The notes under the pieces: generated by a model
The model's database searches: none
What the model was told of the DNA's origin: nothing
Seen by the model: the letters and a program-made list of their open reading frames with translations, nothing else
DNA from: an uncultured Oscillospiraceae bacterium
GTDB taxonomy: Bacteria > Bacillota > Clostridia > UBA1212 > SIG427
Length of the DNA stretch: 23,141 nt
NCBI GenBank assembly: GCA_902465325.1
Contig: CABQMV010000015.1
Span: 1 to 23,141 of the forward strand
Direction of reading: 5' to 3'
Position numbers and translations under genes: made by a program
Part shown: positions 7,924 through 14,851 of the stretch, piece by piece
Layout: each line of letters starts with the position of its first letter
Numbering within the stretch: the first letter of the stretch is position 1

Positions 7924-9558
7924 TTAATACATCATACCCGGATTCTGAGCCGGCGCCGCCGCACAGCTGTTGGGCTCCGCCTCCTTCTCATCCGCTACCA
8001 AAACCTCTGTAGTCAAAATCATTTCCGCTACGGAAGCCGCATTCTGCAGAGCCGATCGGGTTACCTTGGCCGGGTCTACAATCCCCGCAGCCACCATATC
8101 ACAGAACTTTTCGTTATAAGCATCAAATCCAAAATTCTTCACTTTTGTTTTTCTGATCCGATCCACAATAACAGAAGGCTCCATGCCAGCATTCTCTACA
8201 ATCTGTCTTACCGGCTCTTCCAATGCTTTGATTACAATATAAACCCCGGTCTTTTCATCGCCTTTATACTGAGAAAGTGTTTTCTTTACGGCCAGGGAGG
8301 CAGCCAGCAGAGCAGAACCGCCGCCTGCCACAATTCCTTCCTCGACAGCCGCCTTGGTAGCCGCCAGCGCATCCTCGATTCTCAGCTTTTTCTCCTTCAT
8401 TTCTACTTCCGTAGAAGCACCCACCTTGATGACCGCTACACCGCCGGACAGCTTAGCCAACCGCTCCTGAAGCTTCTCTTTGTCATAATCTGAGGTAGAT
8501 AGTTCAATCTCTGTCTTGATCTGTGAGATCCTGGCGTCAATTTCTTCCTTATTGCCGCTTCCCCCTACAATAATGGTATTTTCTTTCTGAACCTTTACCT
8601 GGGAAGCTCTGCCAAGCTGCTGGATCGACACACTTTTCAAATCGTATCCCAATTCTTCAGAAATAACTTCTCCGCCTGTCAGCACCGCAATATCTGCCAG
8701 CATCTCCTTGCGCCGGTCTCCAAAGCCAGGCGCCTTTACCGCTACACAGGTAAAGGTTCCTCTCATATTATTTACCGCCAGAGTAGCCAGAGCCTCCCCT
8801 TCAATATCCTCTGCAATAATCAAAAGCTTTTTGCCTGACTGCACGACCTCCTCCAGCAGAGGTAAAATTTCCTGGATAACAGAAATCTTTTTATCTGTAA
8901 TCAAAATGTAGGCGTCGTCAATAACTGCCTCCATTTTGTCATGATCTGTAACCATATACGGCGAAACATAGCCCCGGTCAAACTGCATACCCTCTACCAC
9001 ATCGCAATAGGTCTCGGCGGTCTTTGACTCCTCCACAGTAATGACCCCATCCTTTGTTACTTTCTCCATTGCATCAGAAATCAGTTCTCCAACACTCTGA
9101 TCGCCGGCAGAAATAGCAGCTACTGTGGCAATATCGGAGGACGAGGATACAGACCTCGCATGCTCTGATATATAAGCAACCGCTGTATCTACAGCGCTTT
9201 TAATCCCCTTCTTAATAAATACAGGATTGGCCCCTGCGCTGATATTTTTCATACCGTGGCGGACCATAGCCTGGGCCAGCAGCGTAGCAGTAGTAGTGCC
9301 GTCCCCTGCCACATCATTTGTTTTTGTGGCAACCTCTTTTACAAGCTGGGCTCCCATGTTTTCAAAGGCATCGGCCAGGTCTATTTCCTTTGCGATGGTC
9401 ACTCCGTCATTTGTGATCAGAGGAGTACCGTATTTCTTATCCAATACAACATTGCGACCCTTAGGCCCCAGCGTAATCTTTACCGTATCTGCCAGCGTAT
9501 CCAGTCCGGCCTTTAGTGCCTTTCTGGCATCCTCTCCATATAAAATTTCTTTTGCCAT
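7924..9558 (-). CDS. groEL: Chaperonin GroEL
   Basis: A 544-residue Hsp60 subunit with all family blocks: LGPKGRNVVLDKKYG near 31-45, NDVAGDGTTTATLLAQAM near 82-99 (ATP site), AAISAGD, GYVSPYMVTD, and AAVEEGIVAGGGSALL near 400-415. It folds client proteins in a double-ring complex with GroES. The C-terminus ends NPGMMY instead of the usual Gly-Gly-Met tail, and has a Cys/Ala-rich stretch (NSCAAAPAQ). It sits between two parts of a biosynthetic cluster and follows an XRE regulator rather than a CIRCE element, so it may be a second, pathway-linked chaperonin. Whether the genome has another groESL cannot be seen here. Confidence 0.96.
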   Translation of the reverse strand: MAKEILYGEDARKALKAGLDTLADTVKITLGPKGRNVVLDKKYGTPLITNDGVTIAKEIDLADAFENMGAQLVKEVATKTNDVAGDGTTTATLLAQAMVRHGMKNISAGANPVFIKKGIKSAVDTAVAYISEHARSVSSSSDIATVAAISAGDQSVGELISDAMEKVTKDGVITVEESKTAETYCDVVEGMQFDRGYVSPYMVTDHDKMEAVIDDAYILITDKKISVIQEILPLLEEVVQSGKKLLIIAEDIEGEALATLAVNNMRGTFTCVAVKAPGFGDRRKEMLADIAVLTGGEVISEELGYDLKSVSIQQLGRASQVKVQKENTIIVGGSGNKEEIDARISQIKTEIELSTSDYDKEKLQERLAKLSGGVAVIKVGASTEVEMKEKKLRIEDALAATKAAVEEGIVAGGGSALLAASLAVKKTLSQYKGDEKTGVYIVIKALEEPVRQIVENAGMEPSVIVDRIRKTKVKNFGFDAYNEKFCDMVAAGIVDPAKVTRSALQNAASVAEMILTTEVLVADEKEAEPNSCAAAPAQNPGMMY

Positions 9559-9575
9559 AGTCGATTTCCTTTCTC

Positions 9576-9851
9576 TTACTCACACAAGATCGCGCATATA
9601 TCTTCCAGCGATATAATTTTATACTCTTCATTTTCAAGCTTTACAGCGGTTCCGGAACCTGGCTGAATGACCAGTTTGTCGCCTTTTTTAAATATGTACT
9701 CATCGTCCTTATACAAATCCGGTACTGCTACGACTTCTACCGTATTAGCTTCCTCCTTTGCGCTCCCTGTCAACAGGATGCCGCTCTTGGTGGTTTCCTG
9801 CTTCTCCACATTTTTTACGAGCAAATGACTCTTCAACGGTTTTACTTTCAT
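9576..9851 (-). CDS. groES: Co-chaperonin GroES
   Basis: A 91-residue GroES-family protein, close to the normal 94-97. The mobile loop is ETTKSGILLTGSAKEE (about 19-34) and the end is YKIISLEDICAILCE, matching the usual ILAI-type C-terminus. The family consensus PLxDRV near the N-terminus reads PLKSHLLVKN, so the protein is divergent. It starts behind AGGAGG, 32 bases after the XRE gene, and is followed 17 bases later by groEL, forming the usual pair. No CIRCE-type repeat was found upstream. Confidence 0.92.
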   Translation of the reverse strand: MKVKPLKSHLLVKNVEKQETTKSGILLTGSAKEEANTVEVVAVPDLYKDDEYIFKKGDKLVIQPGSGTAVKLENEEYKIISLEDICAILCE

Positions 9852-9883
9852 CTTTACCTCCTGATTTAATTAAAATAACTCAG

Positions 9884-10213
9884 CTACCGCGAATGACTTA
9901 GCTTACAAATCAATTTTAATAATTCACAGACCGTTTCTGTCTGAGATTCATTAAACTGAGCCAGTACATATTTCACCTCCTCTGACAGCGCCTTTGATTT
10001 GCTTCCCGACAATATATATTCGCAGGTAACCGATAATCCTTTTGCAATCCGGTGCAGAGTGTCTGCAGAAAAGCCCTTTTGTCCTGTCTCAATCTCATAA
10101 AGAAATTTTGGTGAAATGTCTACCATTTCCGAAAATTGTTCTCGCGTAAAGCGTTGGGTTTCTCTCAGTTCTCTAATTCTTAGTCCGGCTTTTTCATAAA
10201 AATCATTCATCAT
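9884..10213 (-). CDS. XRE-family helix-turn-helix regulator
   Basis: A 109-residue DNA-binding protein. The helix-turn-helix occupies about residues 8-62 (IRELRETQRFTREQFSEMVDISPKFLYEIETGQKGFS), followed by a short helical tail (SEEVKYVLAQFNESQTETVCELLKLIC) probably for dimerisation. The ATG at 10213 has AAGGAG six bases upstream; a TTG six bases earlier is less likely. It is co-directional with groES and groEL and precedes them by 32 bases, so it probably controls their transcription and its own. Inverted repeats at 10326-10400 upstream are candidate operators. Related Lachnospiraceae regulators of this size are common; the ligand, if any, is unknown. Confidence 0.85.
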   Translation of the reverse strand: MMNDFYEKAGLRIRELRETQRFTREQFSEMVDISPKFLYEIETGQKGFSADTLHRIAKGLSVTCEYILSGSKSKALSEEVKYVLAQFNESQTETVCELLKLICKLSHSR

Positions 10214-10325
10214 TTTCAACTCCTTCGTTATCCTAATCGTTTTTGAAAGAAATCAAAACTCCCCACTGCGCCAAATTCCACTACTCTTAGCGCCAAAAAT
10301 GAATTAAGCATTAAATAGGTTTTAT

Positions 10326-10400
10326 TTGTAATCTATTGAAAGGGAAATTACAATAAGCTGTTTACAAAAAGATACATTTATTCAAAATTATTGTAATTTC
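10326..10400. promoter_or_regulatory. Inverted repeats upstream of the XRE-groESL genes
   Basis: A perfect 13-base inverted pair (10344-10356 and 10388-10400, core AAATTACAATAA) is separated by 31 bases, and a third half site (TTGTAAT, 10326-10332) forms another pair with ATTACAA at 10347-10353. They lie in the AT-rich 280-base stretch before the XRE start at 10213. Otherwise I see no gene between 10214 and 10489. They look like operators for the XRE protein or its promoter region, but no convincing -35/-10 pair was found. The arms could also pair as RNA. Confidence 0.4.
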
Positions 10401-10489
10401 AGCAATTTTTATTTCTATTTATTAAAATTTAATTTTCTTTATTCACATATTCTTTTCCGCTTCAAAGCAGTTAAGTCCGTTTTAAATGC

Positions 10490-10536
10490 AAAAAAGAGCA
10501 TGACAAAACAGCTCAAAAGCTATATTTGTCATGCTC
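10490..10536 (-). terminator. Rho-independent terminator of the zinc-ribbon gene
   Basis: Arms 10496-10507 and 10525-10536 are perfect 12-base complements around a 17-base loop that itself can form a small stem. On the minus strand the stem is followed by TTTTTT (10495-10490). It lies about 120 bases past the stop at 10660. The stretch 10537-10659 holds no gene I can support. Confidence 0.8.
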
Positions 10537-10659
10537 CTAACTCGACTGTCCTCATTCCTGCCACATATGGATATGGCGGATACAGGCTCTTTTCCGGTTT
10601 ACTTGAAACAAAGAACTGTTTACTGTCCGGCGGCTGGTGCTATGTACAAAACATTATTT

Positions 10660-10860
10660 TTATTCACAGATGGAAACGAGAAAACGGGATCCACATCGAT
10701 GACATTTCACTACCACATGTTCCATTGCCTTTCCATGGATCTGCAAAATACGGACAGCAGAGCCCTTTGGTTTGTCACATAAACGGTTTCTGCAGTTTGG
10801 ACATTTTACAAAATCATATTGATCATCCATATGTTCAGGAACCATGCTGATTTGTATCAC
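10660..10860 (-). CDS. Small zinc-ribbon protein (two CxxC pairs), function unknown
   Basis: A 66-residue protein with two Cys pairs, CPNC at 20-23 and CHRC at 53-56, that can bind one zinc in a ribbon. Flanking residues include NRLCDKPKGSAVRILQIHGK and VVVKCHRCGSRFLV. The ribbon resembles small accessory proteins seen in Clostridia genomes and phage Com-like proteins, but no function can be given. The GTG start lies seven bases after a strong GGAGGGGG site. The gene has its own consensus promoter (10950-10978) and its own terminator, so it is a separate transcription unit placed between fabZ and the XRE gene. A plus-strand frame over the same region is judged a shadow because all signals are on the minus strand. 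Confidence 0.75.
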   Translation of the reverse strand: MIQISMVPEHMDDQYDFVKCPNCRNRLCDKPKGSAVRILQIHGKAMEHVVVKCHRCGSRFLVSICE

Positions 10861-10898
10861 CTGTTTTCCCCCTCCAACGTAGGCTTGGCACAGAGCAT
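10857..10898 (-). CDS. Possible 13-residue leader peptide upstream of the zinc-ribbon gene
   Basis: A short frame (ATG 10898 to TGA 10857) encodes MLCAKPTLEGENR, and its stop overlaps the GTG start of the zinc-ribbon gene as GTGA, the same overlap used elsewhere in this region. AAAGGGAG lies very close before the ATG, so the initiation site is poor; a TTG 8 codons earlier is an alternative. It could couple translation or be chance. Confidence 0.25.
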   Translation of the reverse strand: MLCAKPTLEGENR

Positions 10899-10949
10899 AG
10901 CTCCCTTTAGCTTACCACTCAAGAAGAGACCGCTCTTTTGCCTGCAACA

Positions 10950-11004
10950 ATTATACACGAACATAAATTTTATTGCAAGTATATTTTTACGAATTTATGT
11001 TCGT
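10950..11004 (-). promoter_or_regulatory. Consensus promoter with operator-like inverted repeats
   Basis: On the minus strand TTGCAA (10978-10973) and TATAAT (10955-10950) are exactly 17 bases apart, an almost ideal sigma-A promoter, about 90 bases before the zinc-ribbon start. A 13-base inverted pair flanks and enters it: 10957-10969 lies within the spacer and 10992-11004 lies upstream. The upstream copy extends to a palindrome CGAA-N6-TTCG (10990-11003), close to the Firmicutes LexA box CGAAC-N4-GTTCG with one mismatch. Repression by a dimeric regulator is likely; LexA is only a candidate. The repeat begins at the fabZ stop codon. Confidence 0.7.
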
Positions 11005-11423
11005 CATTTTATAACAAAAGAGAGTTCGCCTTCTGCACACATAAATCTCCCTGCATACATCTGGCAGCTTACAAAATAAAACGGCCCCTTGATGCCGGTT
11101 AGTCTGCCGCAGGCTGTGACCCGAATACCCGGAACAACAAGTTTTCTGAATTTGGTGTTATGAATCCCCACTAAATACGGGAGCTGATCCGTCTCCTGGC
11201 CCAGAAGCAGGCCGCAGCTGCTCTGCGCCATGATTTCACATAATATCACCCCCGGAACAATAGGTTTCTCTGGAAAATGTCCCCGAAAAAACCATTCCTC
11301 TCCCGTAAAAAAGTAGCTTCCCTCCACTTCTGTGTCGTTCAGTATCTTAATTTGATCCACCAGAAGCATGTCCTCTCGGTGAGGAATTCTTTTTTTAATT
11401 TCACTTCTATTCAGGATTGTCAC
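11004..11423 (-). CDS. FabZ-type 3-hydroxyacyl-ACP dehydratase
   Basis: A 139-residue hot-dog-fold protein of normal FabZ length. The active-site His49 is in FRGHFPEKPIVPG and the Glu63 in GVILCEIMAQ, with the usual IPHREDMLLVD start. It would remove water from a 3-hydroxyacyl-ACP to give a trans-2-enoyl chain. It begins at GTG overlapping the GmhB-type stop (GTGA) and is the last gene of the first block. The 3-hydroxyacyl substrate requires a ketoreductase, which is not in the window. It may work with the KS pair at 3157-5321 and the ACP at 19206. It differs from housekeeping FabZ only in detail, so an ordinary role cannot be excluded, but the operon position argues against it. Confidence 0.88.
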   Translation of the reverse strand: MTILNRSEIKKRIPHREDMLLVDQIKILNDTEVEGSYFFTGEEWFFRGHFPEKPIVPGVILCEIMAQSSCGLLLGQETDQLPYLVGIHNTKFRKLVVPGIRVTACGRLTGIKGPFYFVSCQMYAGRFMCAEGELSFVIK

Positions 11424-11914
11424 AGCTGCAGCTCCATAATATGTCTCAAACTGTTTACACAGCAGTCCGCATTTCCCTGTCCGTATAAAATTTTATATCC
11501 GACGCCGGCGCGTTTTGCAGCCAAAATATCGCTTTCTTTATCTCCAATCATAATTGATTTCTCCATCGCTATACAGTATTGCTCTCTCGCTTTTATAAGC
11601 ATTCCGGGATTGGGCTTTCTATCGTAGTTTTGACTGTCACAGGAAGTACAGCAATAGATATGCTGTATGAAAATACCCTTTTCTTTTAAAGAAATCAGCA
11701 TATAACGGTGAATTTCCTCCAGATCATACAAGGTAAAATATCCTCTTGCAATCCCGGACTGGTTTGTTACAATAATAAGAAGGTATCCTCGCTTCTGAAA
11801 ATATGTCAGTACAGGAACAATTCCCTCCTGAAAAACAAACTCCTCTCTCCTGAACACATACCCCTTATCAATGTTAATAATACCGTCCCGGTCTAAAAAA
11901 ACAGCCTTATTCAA
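11420..11914 (-). CDS. gmhB: GmhB-type HAD-IIIA phosphatase with altered zinc loop
   Basis: A 164-residue HAD phosphatase of the GmhB/HisB-N family. FLDRDGIIN (Asp8, Asp10), VTNQSGIARGYF near 49-60, RKPNPGML near 99-106 and MIGDKESDILAAKRAG are all present. GmhB removes the 7-phosphate from heptose 1,7-bisphosphate. In E. coli-type GmhB a Cys-x-His...Cys-x-Cys loop holds zinc; here the loop is IYCCTSCDSQNYDRKP, shorter and without the final Cys-x-Cys, so zinc binding may be changed or lost. The start is a TTG overlapping the nucleotidyltransferase stop by 8 bases; no better start is available. Position between HldC-type and FabZ-type genes supports a sugar-phosphate role, but the exact substrate is uncertain. 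Confidence 0.8.
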   Translation of the reverse strand: MNKAVFLDRDGIINIDKGYVFRREEFVFQEGIVPVLTYFQKRGYLLIIVTNQSGIARGYFTLYDLEEIHRYMLISLKEKGIFIQHIYCCTSCDSQNYDRKPNPGMLIKAREQYCIAMEKSIMIGDKESDILAAKRAGVGYKILYGQGNADCCVNSLRHIMELQL

Positions 11915-12380
11915 AATATTTTCTCAGCTTCCGGGAAGATGCTAATTTGCAGTCTCCAATAATTTTCACTGTAATATGGTGCTCCTCTACACAGTTCTTT
12001 TCGGGAAAACATTTTTGATGTGCATCCGCTCCCCTGGCAAAAACGTCAGGCTTCAGCAGACACAGACAATTCTCAAAGGTAGGTTCCTCAAAGCAAAAGA
12101 CATAGTCTACACAACGCAAAGCGGCAAGGACCTCCATCCTCTGCTCCGCGCTGAATACGGGCAGTCTCCCCTTATTCTCATAGACGGATCTGTCAGAGTT
12201 GACCCCTACAAACAAAAGCGTGCCGCACTGTTTCGCGCCCTGCAGATATGCTAGATGTCCCACATGAAAGATGTCAAAGCAGCCACAGGCGGCCACAAGA
12301 ATCTTTTCTCTGTTTCTGCTCCGTAAGGCCGGCAGCTCTGTCTGCCGTATGATGCCGTCCATCCATTCAAGGCATTTCAT
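11907..12380 (-). CDS. HldC/RfaE-type cytidylyltransferase-like nucleotidyltransferase
   Basis: A 157-residue single-domain nucleotidyltransferase. CGCFDIFHVGHLAYLQGAK (33-51) carries the HxGH nucleotide-binding motif (39-42), followed by VGVNSD and RLPVFSAEQRMEVLAAL, which align with the C-terminal half of HldE (ADP-heptose synthase), where the partner transfers AMP to heptose 1-phosphate. Its kinase partner is encoded separately (14848-15813), so this is the split HldA/HldC arrangement. The ATG at 12380 overlaps the radical SAM gene by 14 bases without a clear ribosome site; ATG at 12362 is an alternative. Glycerol-3-phosphate cytidylyltransferases are relatives, but the RfaE-like blocks and neighbours favour a heptose-type sugar. 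Confidence 0.78.
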   Translation of the reverse strand: MKCLEWMDGIIRQTELPALRSRNREKILVAACGCFDIFHVGHLAYLQGAKQCGTLLFVGVNSDRSVYENKGRLPVFSAEQRMEVLAALRCVDYVFCFEEPTFENCLCLLKPDVFARGADAHQKCFPEKNCVEEHHITVKIIGDCKLASSRKLRKYFE

Positions 12381-13686
12381 GCGTGCCAACACACATCTTT
12401 TTTTTAAGCGGCGACACGCCTCTGAAAATAGAAACCATATAGTCTGCGCTGACAGTTCCCTGGCAGTACAGGCCTTTCTCCGTCAAAAAATACCCATTAT
12501 CCTCTTCCTTTATATAGCCCTGCTGTAAATGGCGCTCCAGCAGATCAGGAAATACTTGAAAAAGCGGTTTCCCAAAAACAGAATAAAATGCCTTTTTAGA
12601 CACATATCCTTTTCGGAAGCCCATAATCGCAGCCCGTTCCATTCGCTGCTCCGCTGTTATCTTGGGACTGATTCTGCTGATTGGAAGCCTTTGCCTGCCG
12701 ATTTTCTCTATATAGTGCGCCACAGAAGGCTCATTTTGATAACAGTATCCATTCAGATACCCATAGCTGGACACACCAAAGGATAAATTGTTTCCATACC
12801 CATCATAGGTCAAATCCCAGAATTTTACACCTTGATCCGGTCTCCCGTACTCCTGGGTACTCTGTAAGAGATAACCGTTTCTCAGTAAACAACGGTGTGC
12901 TTCTAAAAACATGGTATATAAGGTTTTATCCGACGGCAGGGAACCTGCCTGACCCTGTTCAATGGCCTTATACAATTTTGTGTAGGAAAATACGGTGAGT
13001 TTATAAACCGATATATGTCCCAAATTCAAGGTAAGAGCTTTTGCTATATCAGCAAGAAAATGAGAGACATGAGTTTGGGGAAATCCGTAAATCAAATCAA
13101 TAGACACATCTGAAAAGCCAATGCGGTTTGCCAGTGCCAGCCACTCCACAAGCTCAGCGTCGTCGCCCTGCATATGCATTTTTTTACGCAGTACACGGTC
13201 AAAGGTCTGCACCCCTGTGCTGATCCGCGTAATCCCCAGGTCCTTTAACAAACTCAGCTTCGACGGACCTGCATTCGCCGGATTGCACTCTATCGTCCAC
13301 TCACAGCCTTCTGTTTCAAAGCAGTCCCTTACAGCAGACACAATCCTGTACAGCTGAGGCTCTGTTAATACCGTAGGCGTTCCGCCTCCGATAAAAACCG
13401 ATTCTATCCGCTGCCGGGCAAGTTTTTTATGAGCTCCGTACATGCGAATTTCCTGAACCAGCGCTTCCACATACTGCTCAATAAAAGTTCTGTCCTTGGG
13501 GGCCAAAATTCTGTTGTAAATACAAAAATCGCACAGGCTGCTGCAAAAAGGGATATGAATATACAGTGGCACTGGCCCGGATTCTGTTTCCTGACTGCCA
13601 AATATCTTATCCTCAATATCAATATTTTCTTTTTCACTGAACAGCGGATAATTCATAACCGCCACATCATACCGGTTATAGTTCAT
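12367..13686 (-). CDS. HemW-like radical SAM protein
   Basis: A 439-residue member of the coproporphyrinogen-dehydrogenase-like radical SAM group. The iron-sulfur motif is IPFCSSLCDFCIYN (Cys48, Cys52, Cys55), followed by FIGGGTPT, ECNPAN, GITRISTGVQTFD and DLIYGFPQ, and a C-terminal winged-helix-like region (ISPKITAEQRMERAAIMGFR). The HNxxYW motif of true heme chaperone HemW is missing; the aligned part reads KFWDLTYDGYGNNLSFG. So it is a paralogue with another substrate, like ChuW/HutW-type methyltransferase-like proteins. The ATG at 13686 overlaps the thiolase stop behind GGAGG; a longer frame to 13782 runs back into the thiolase and is not conserved-looking. In this cluster it probably alters the assembled product. 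Confidence 0.85.
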   Translation of the reverse strand: MNYNRYDVAVMNYPLFSEKENIDIEDKIFGSQETESGPVPLYIHIPFCSSLCDFCIYNRILAPKDRTFIEQYVEALVQEIRMYGAHKKLARQRIESVFIGGGTPTVLTEPQLYRIVSAVRDCFETEGCEWTIECNPANAGPSKLSLLKDLGITRISTGVQTFDRVLRKKMHMQGDDAELVEWLALANRIGFSDVSIDLIYGFPQTHVSHFLADIAKALTLNLGHISVYKLTVFSYTKLYKAIEQGQAGSLPSDKTLYTMFLEAHRCLLRNGYLLQSTQEYGRPDQGVKFWDLTYDGYGNNLSFGVSSYGYLNGYCYQNEPSVAHYIEKIGRQRLPISRISPKITAEQRMERAAIMGFRKGYVSKKAFYSVFGKPLFQVFPDLLERHLQQGYIKEEDNGYFLTEKGLYCQGTVSADYMVSIFRGVSPLKKKMCVGTHEMP

Positions 13687-14851
13687 AGTCCTCCACAGAT
13701 TGAAAAATAACAGCCTGGGCCATATTGCCGCCGGCACACATGACAGACAGACCAAATACGGTATGCCTTCTGCCCATTTCATAGAGCAGTGTTGTATACA
13801 TTCTCATTCCCGTTGCCCCAATAGGATATCCCAAGGCTAAATTGCCGCCGTTCACATTCACTGTTTCCGGGTCCAGCTGTAAAGCCTCAATCGTATACAA
13901 AGCCTGTGCTGCAAAGGACTCATTGATTTCAAAAAGTCCAATATCCTCTATATTCAGATGTGCCTTTCTTAGAACAGCAGTCACACATTCCGCCATAGCA
14001 GTTCCTACTGCCTCCTGTCTCACCCCGATGGACTGAACGGCACGAACTACTGCCATAGGCTTTATACCGTGCTTTACCGCTTCATCATAGTCCATAAGCA
14101 GCATAGAAACTGCACAGTCACACATAGTCGCCGCATTATACTGCGTAACCGTACCGTCGTCTACAAACATTGGAGGCGCCTCCTGAATTTGCGCTTTGCT
14201 TCTTGGGTATAAAAGCAGCTCGTCCTCATAAATGGCGTGCATATCCGCAGCAGTACCGTAACAGATAGAAATGAGCTCCTGCTGAAAACAGCCTGCCTTT
14301 CTGGCCTCCTGTGCCTTCATAATACTCCTATAAGTAAATTCATCCTGCTGTCTCCGGGTAATCTGGTATTTTCTGGCCAGCATCTCACTAATATAGGCCA
14401 TATCATTTTCCTCTATATTCGTCTCAATCTCACTGTATAGCGGAAGCTTCTTTTTCAATAATCGTTTGATGTTACGCTTCATAAAATGTAAGGTATAAGG
14501 AGAGTTGCTGACTTTCTCCACCCCTCCAACTAGTACAGTTTTTGCGGTATTGCAAAGTATTTTATGAAAAGCAAGGGCAAAGGCTTCATCAGAGGCCGCA
14601 CAGGTTTTACTCACAGTGACACAGCTGATTTCCACCGGTAAGCCGGCTTTTAAAAGCGCCTTTCTGCACAAGTTATCCCGTTCAACCGGAAAGGCGGAGC
14701 CCACAATCGCCTCATCAATCAAAGCAGCAGCTTCGGCTGCTACTGCCTGAAAGGTCTTTGACAGCAATTCTGTTTCTTCTATATAATTCAGCTCCCCGGG
14801 AATTTTTCCCACAGGCGTTCTCCTGCCGGCTATGACTGCAGCACGTTTCAC
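13676..14851 (-). CDS. Thiolase-fold enzyme with the catalytic His replaced by Tyr
   Basis: A 391-residue protein of standard thiolase length. It has Cys84 in SKTCAASDEAFALA, Asn310 in NESFAAQ and Cys372 in MCAGGNMAQA, but the GHPxG motif reads GYPIGATG (Tyr342). In known biosynthetic and degradative thiolases this His activates the nucleophilic Cys, so the reaction may be changed (for example acyl transfer or non-Claisen use). The GTG start at 14851 overlaps the kinase stop (GTGA) and gives KRAAVIAGRRTPVGK, which aligns with thiolase N-termini; a frame start at 14872 would add seven unlikely residues. Acetoacetyl-CoA or acyl-CoA priming of the chain is a plausible role, not shown. Confidence 0.85.
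   Translation of the reverse strand: MKRAAVIAGRRTPVGKIPGELNYIEETELLSKTFQAVAAEAAALIDEAIVGSAFPVERDNLCRKALLKAGLPVEISCVTVSKTCAASDEAFALAFHKILCNTAKTVLVGGVEKVSNSPYTLHFMKRNIKRLLKKKLPLYSEIETNIEENDMAYISEMLARKYQITRRQQDEFTYRSIMKAQEARKAGCFQQELISICYGTAADMHAIYEDELLLYPRSKAQIQEAPPMFVDDGTVTQYNAATMCDCAVSMLLMDYDEAVKHGIKPMAVVRAVQSIGVRQEAVGTAMAECVTAVLRKAHLNIEDIGLFEINESFAAQALYTIEALQLDPETVNVNGGNLALGYPIGATGMRMYTTLLYEMGRRHTVFGLSVMCAGGNMAQAVIFQSVEDYEL

Noticed and set aside
10500..10850. Plus-strand frame of about 116 residues opposite the zinc-ribbon gene
   Set aside because: No ribosome site or promoter on the plus strand, and no recognisable motif; all signals (promoter, GGAGGGGG, CxxC pairs, terminator) belong to the minus-strand gene.
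10860..10950. tRNA or known riboswitch in the leader of the zinc-ribbon gene
   Set aside because: No cloverleaf arms or TPsiC-like loop could be found and no riboswitch core was recognised.
12367..13686. Heme chaperone HemW
   Set aside because: The HNxxYW motif of HemW is absent and the gene is embedded in a biosynthetic operon, so only 'HemW-like' is supported.
12367..13782. Longer N-terminus of the HemW-like protein
   Set aside because: The added residues overlap about 100 bases of the thiolase gene and have no family resemblance; ATG 13686 has GGAGG nearby.
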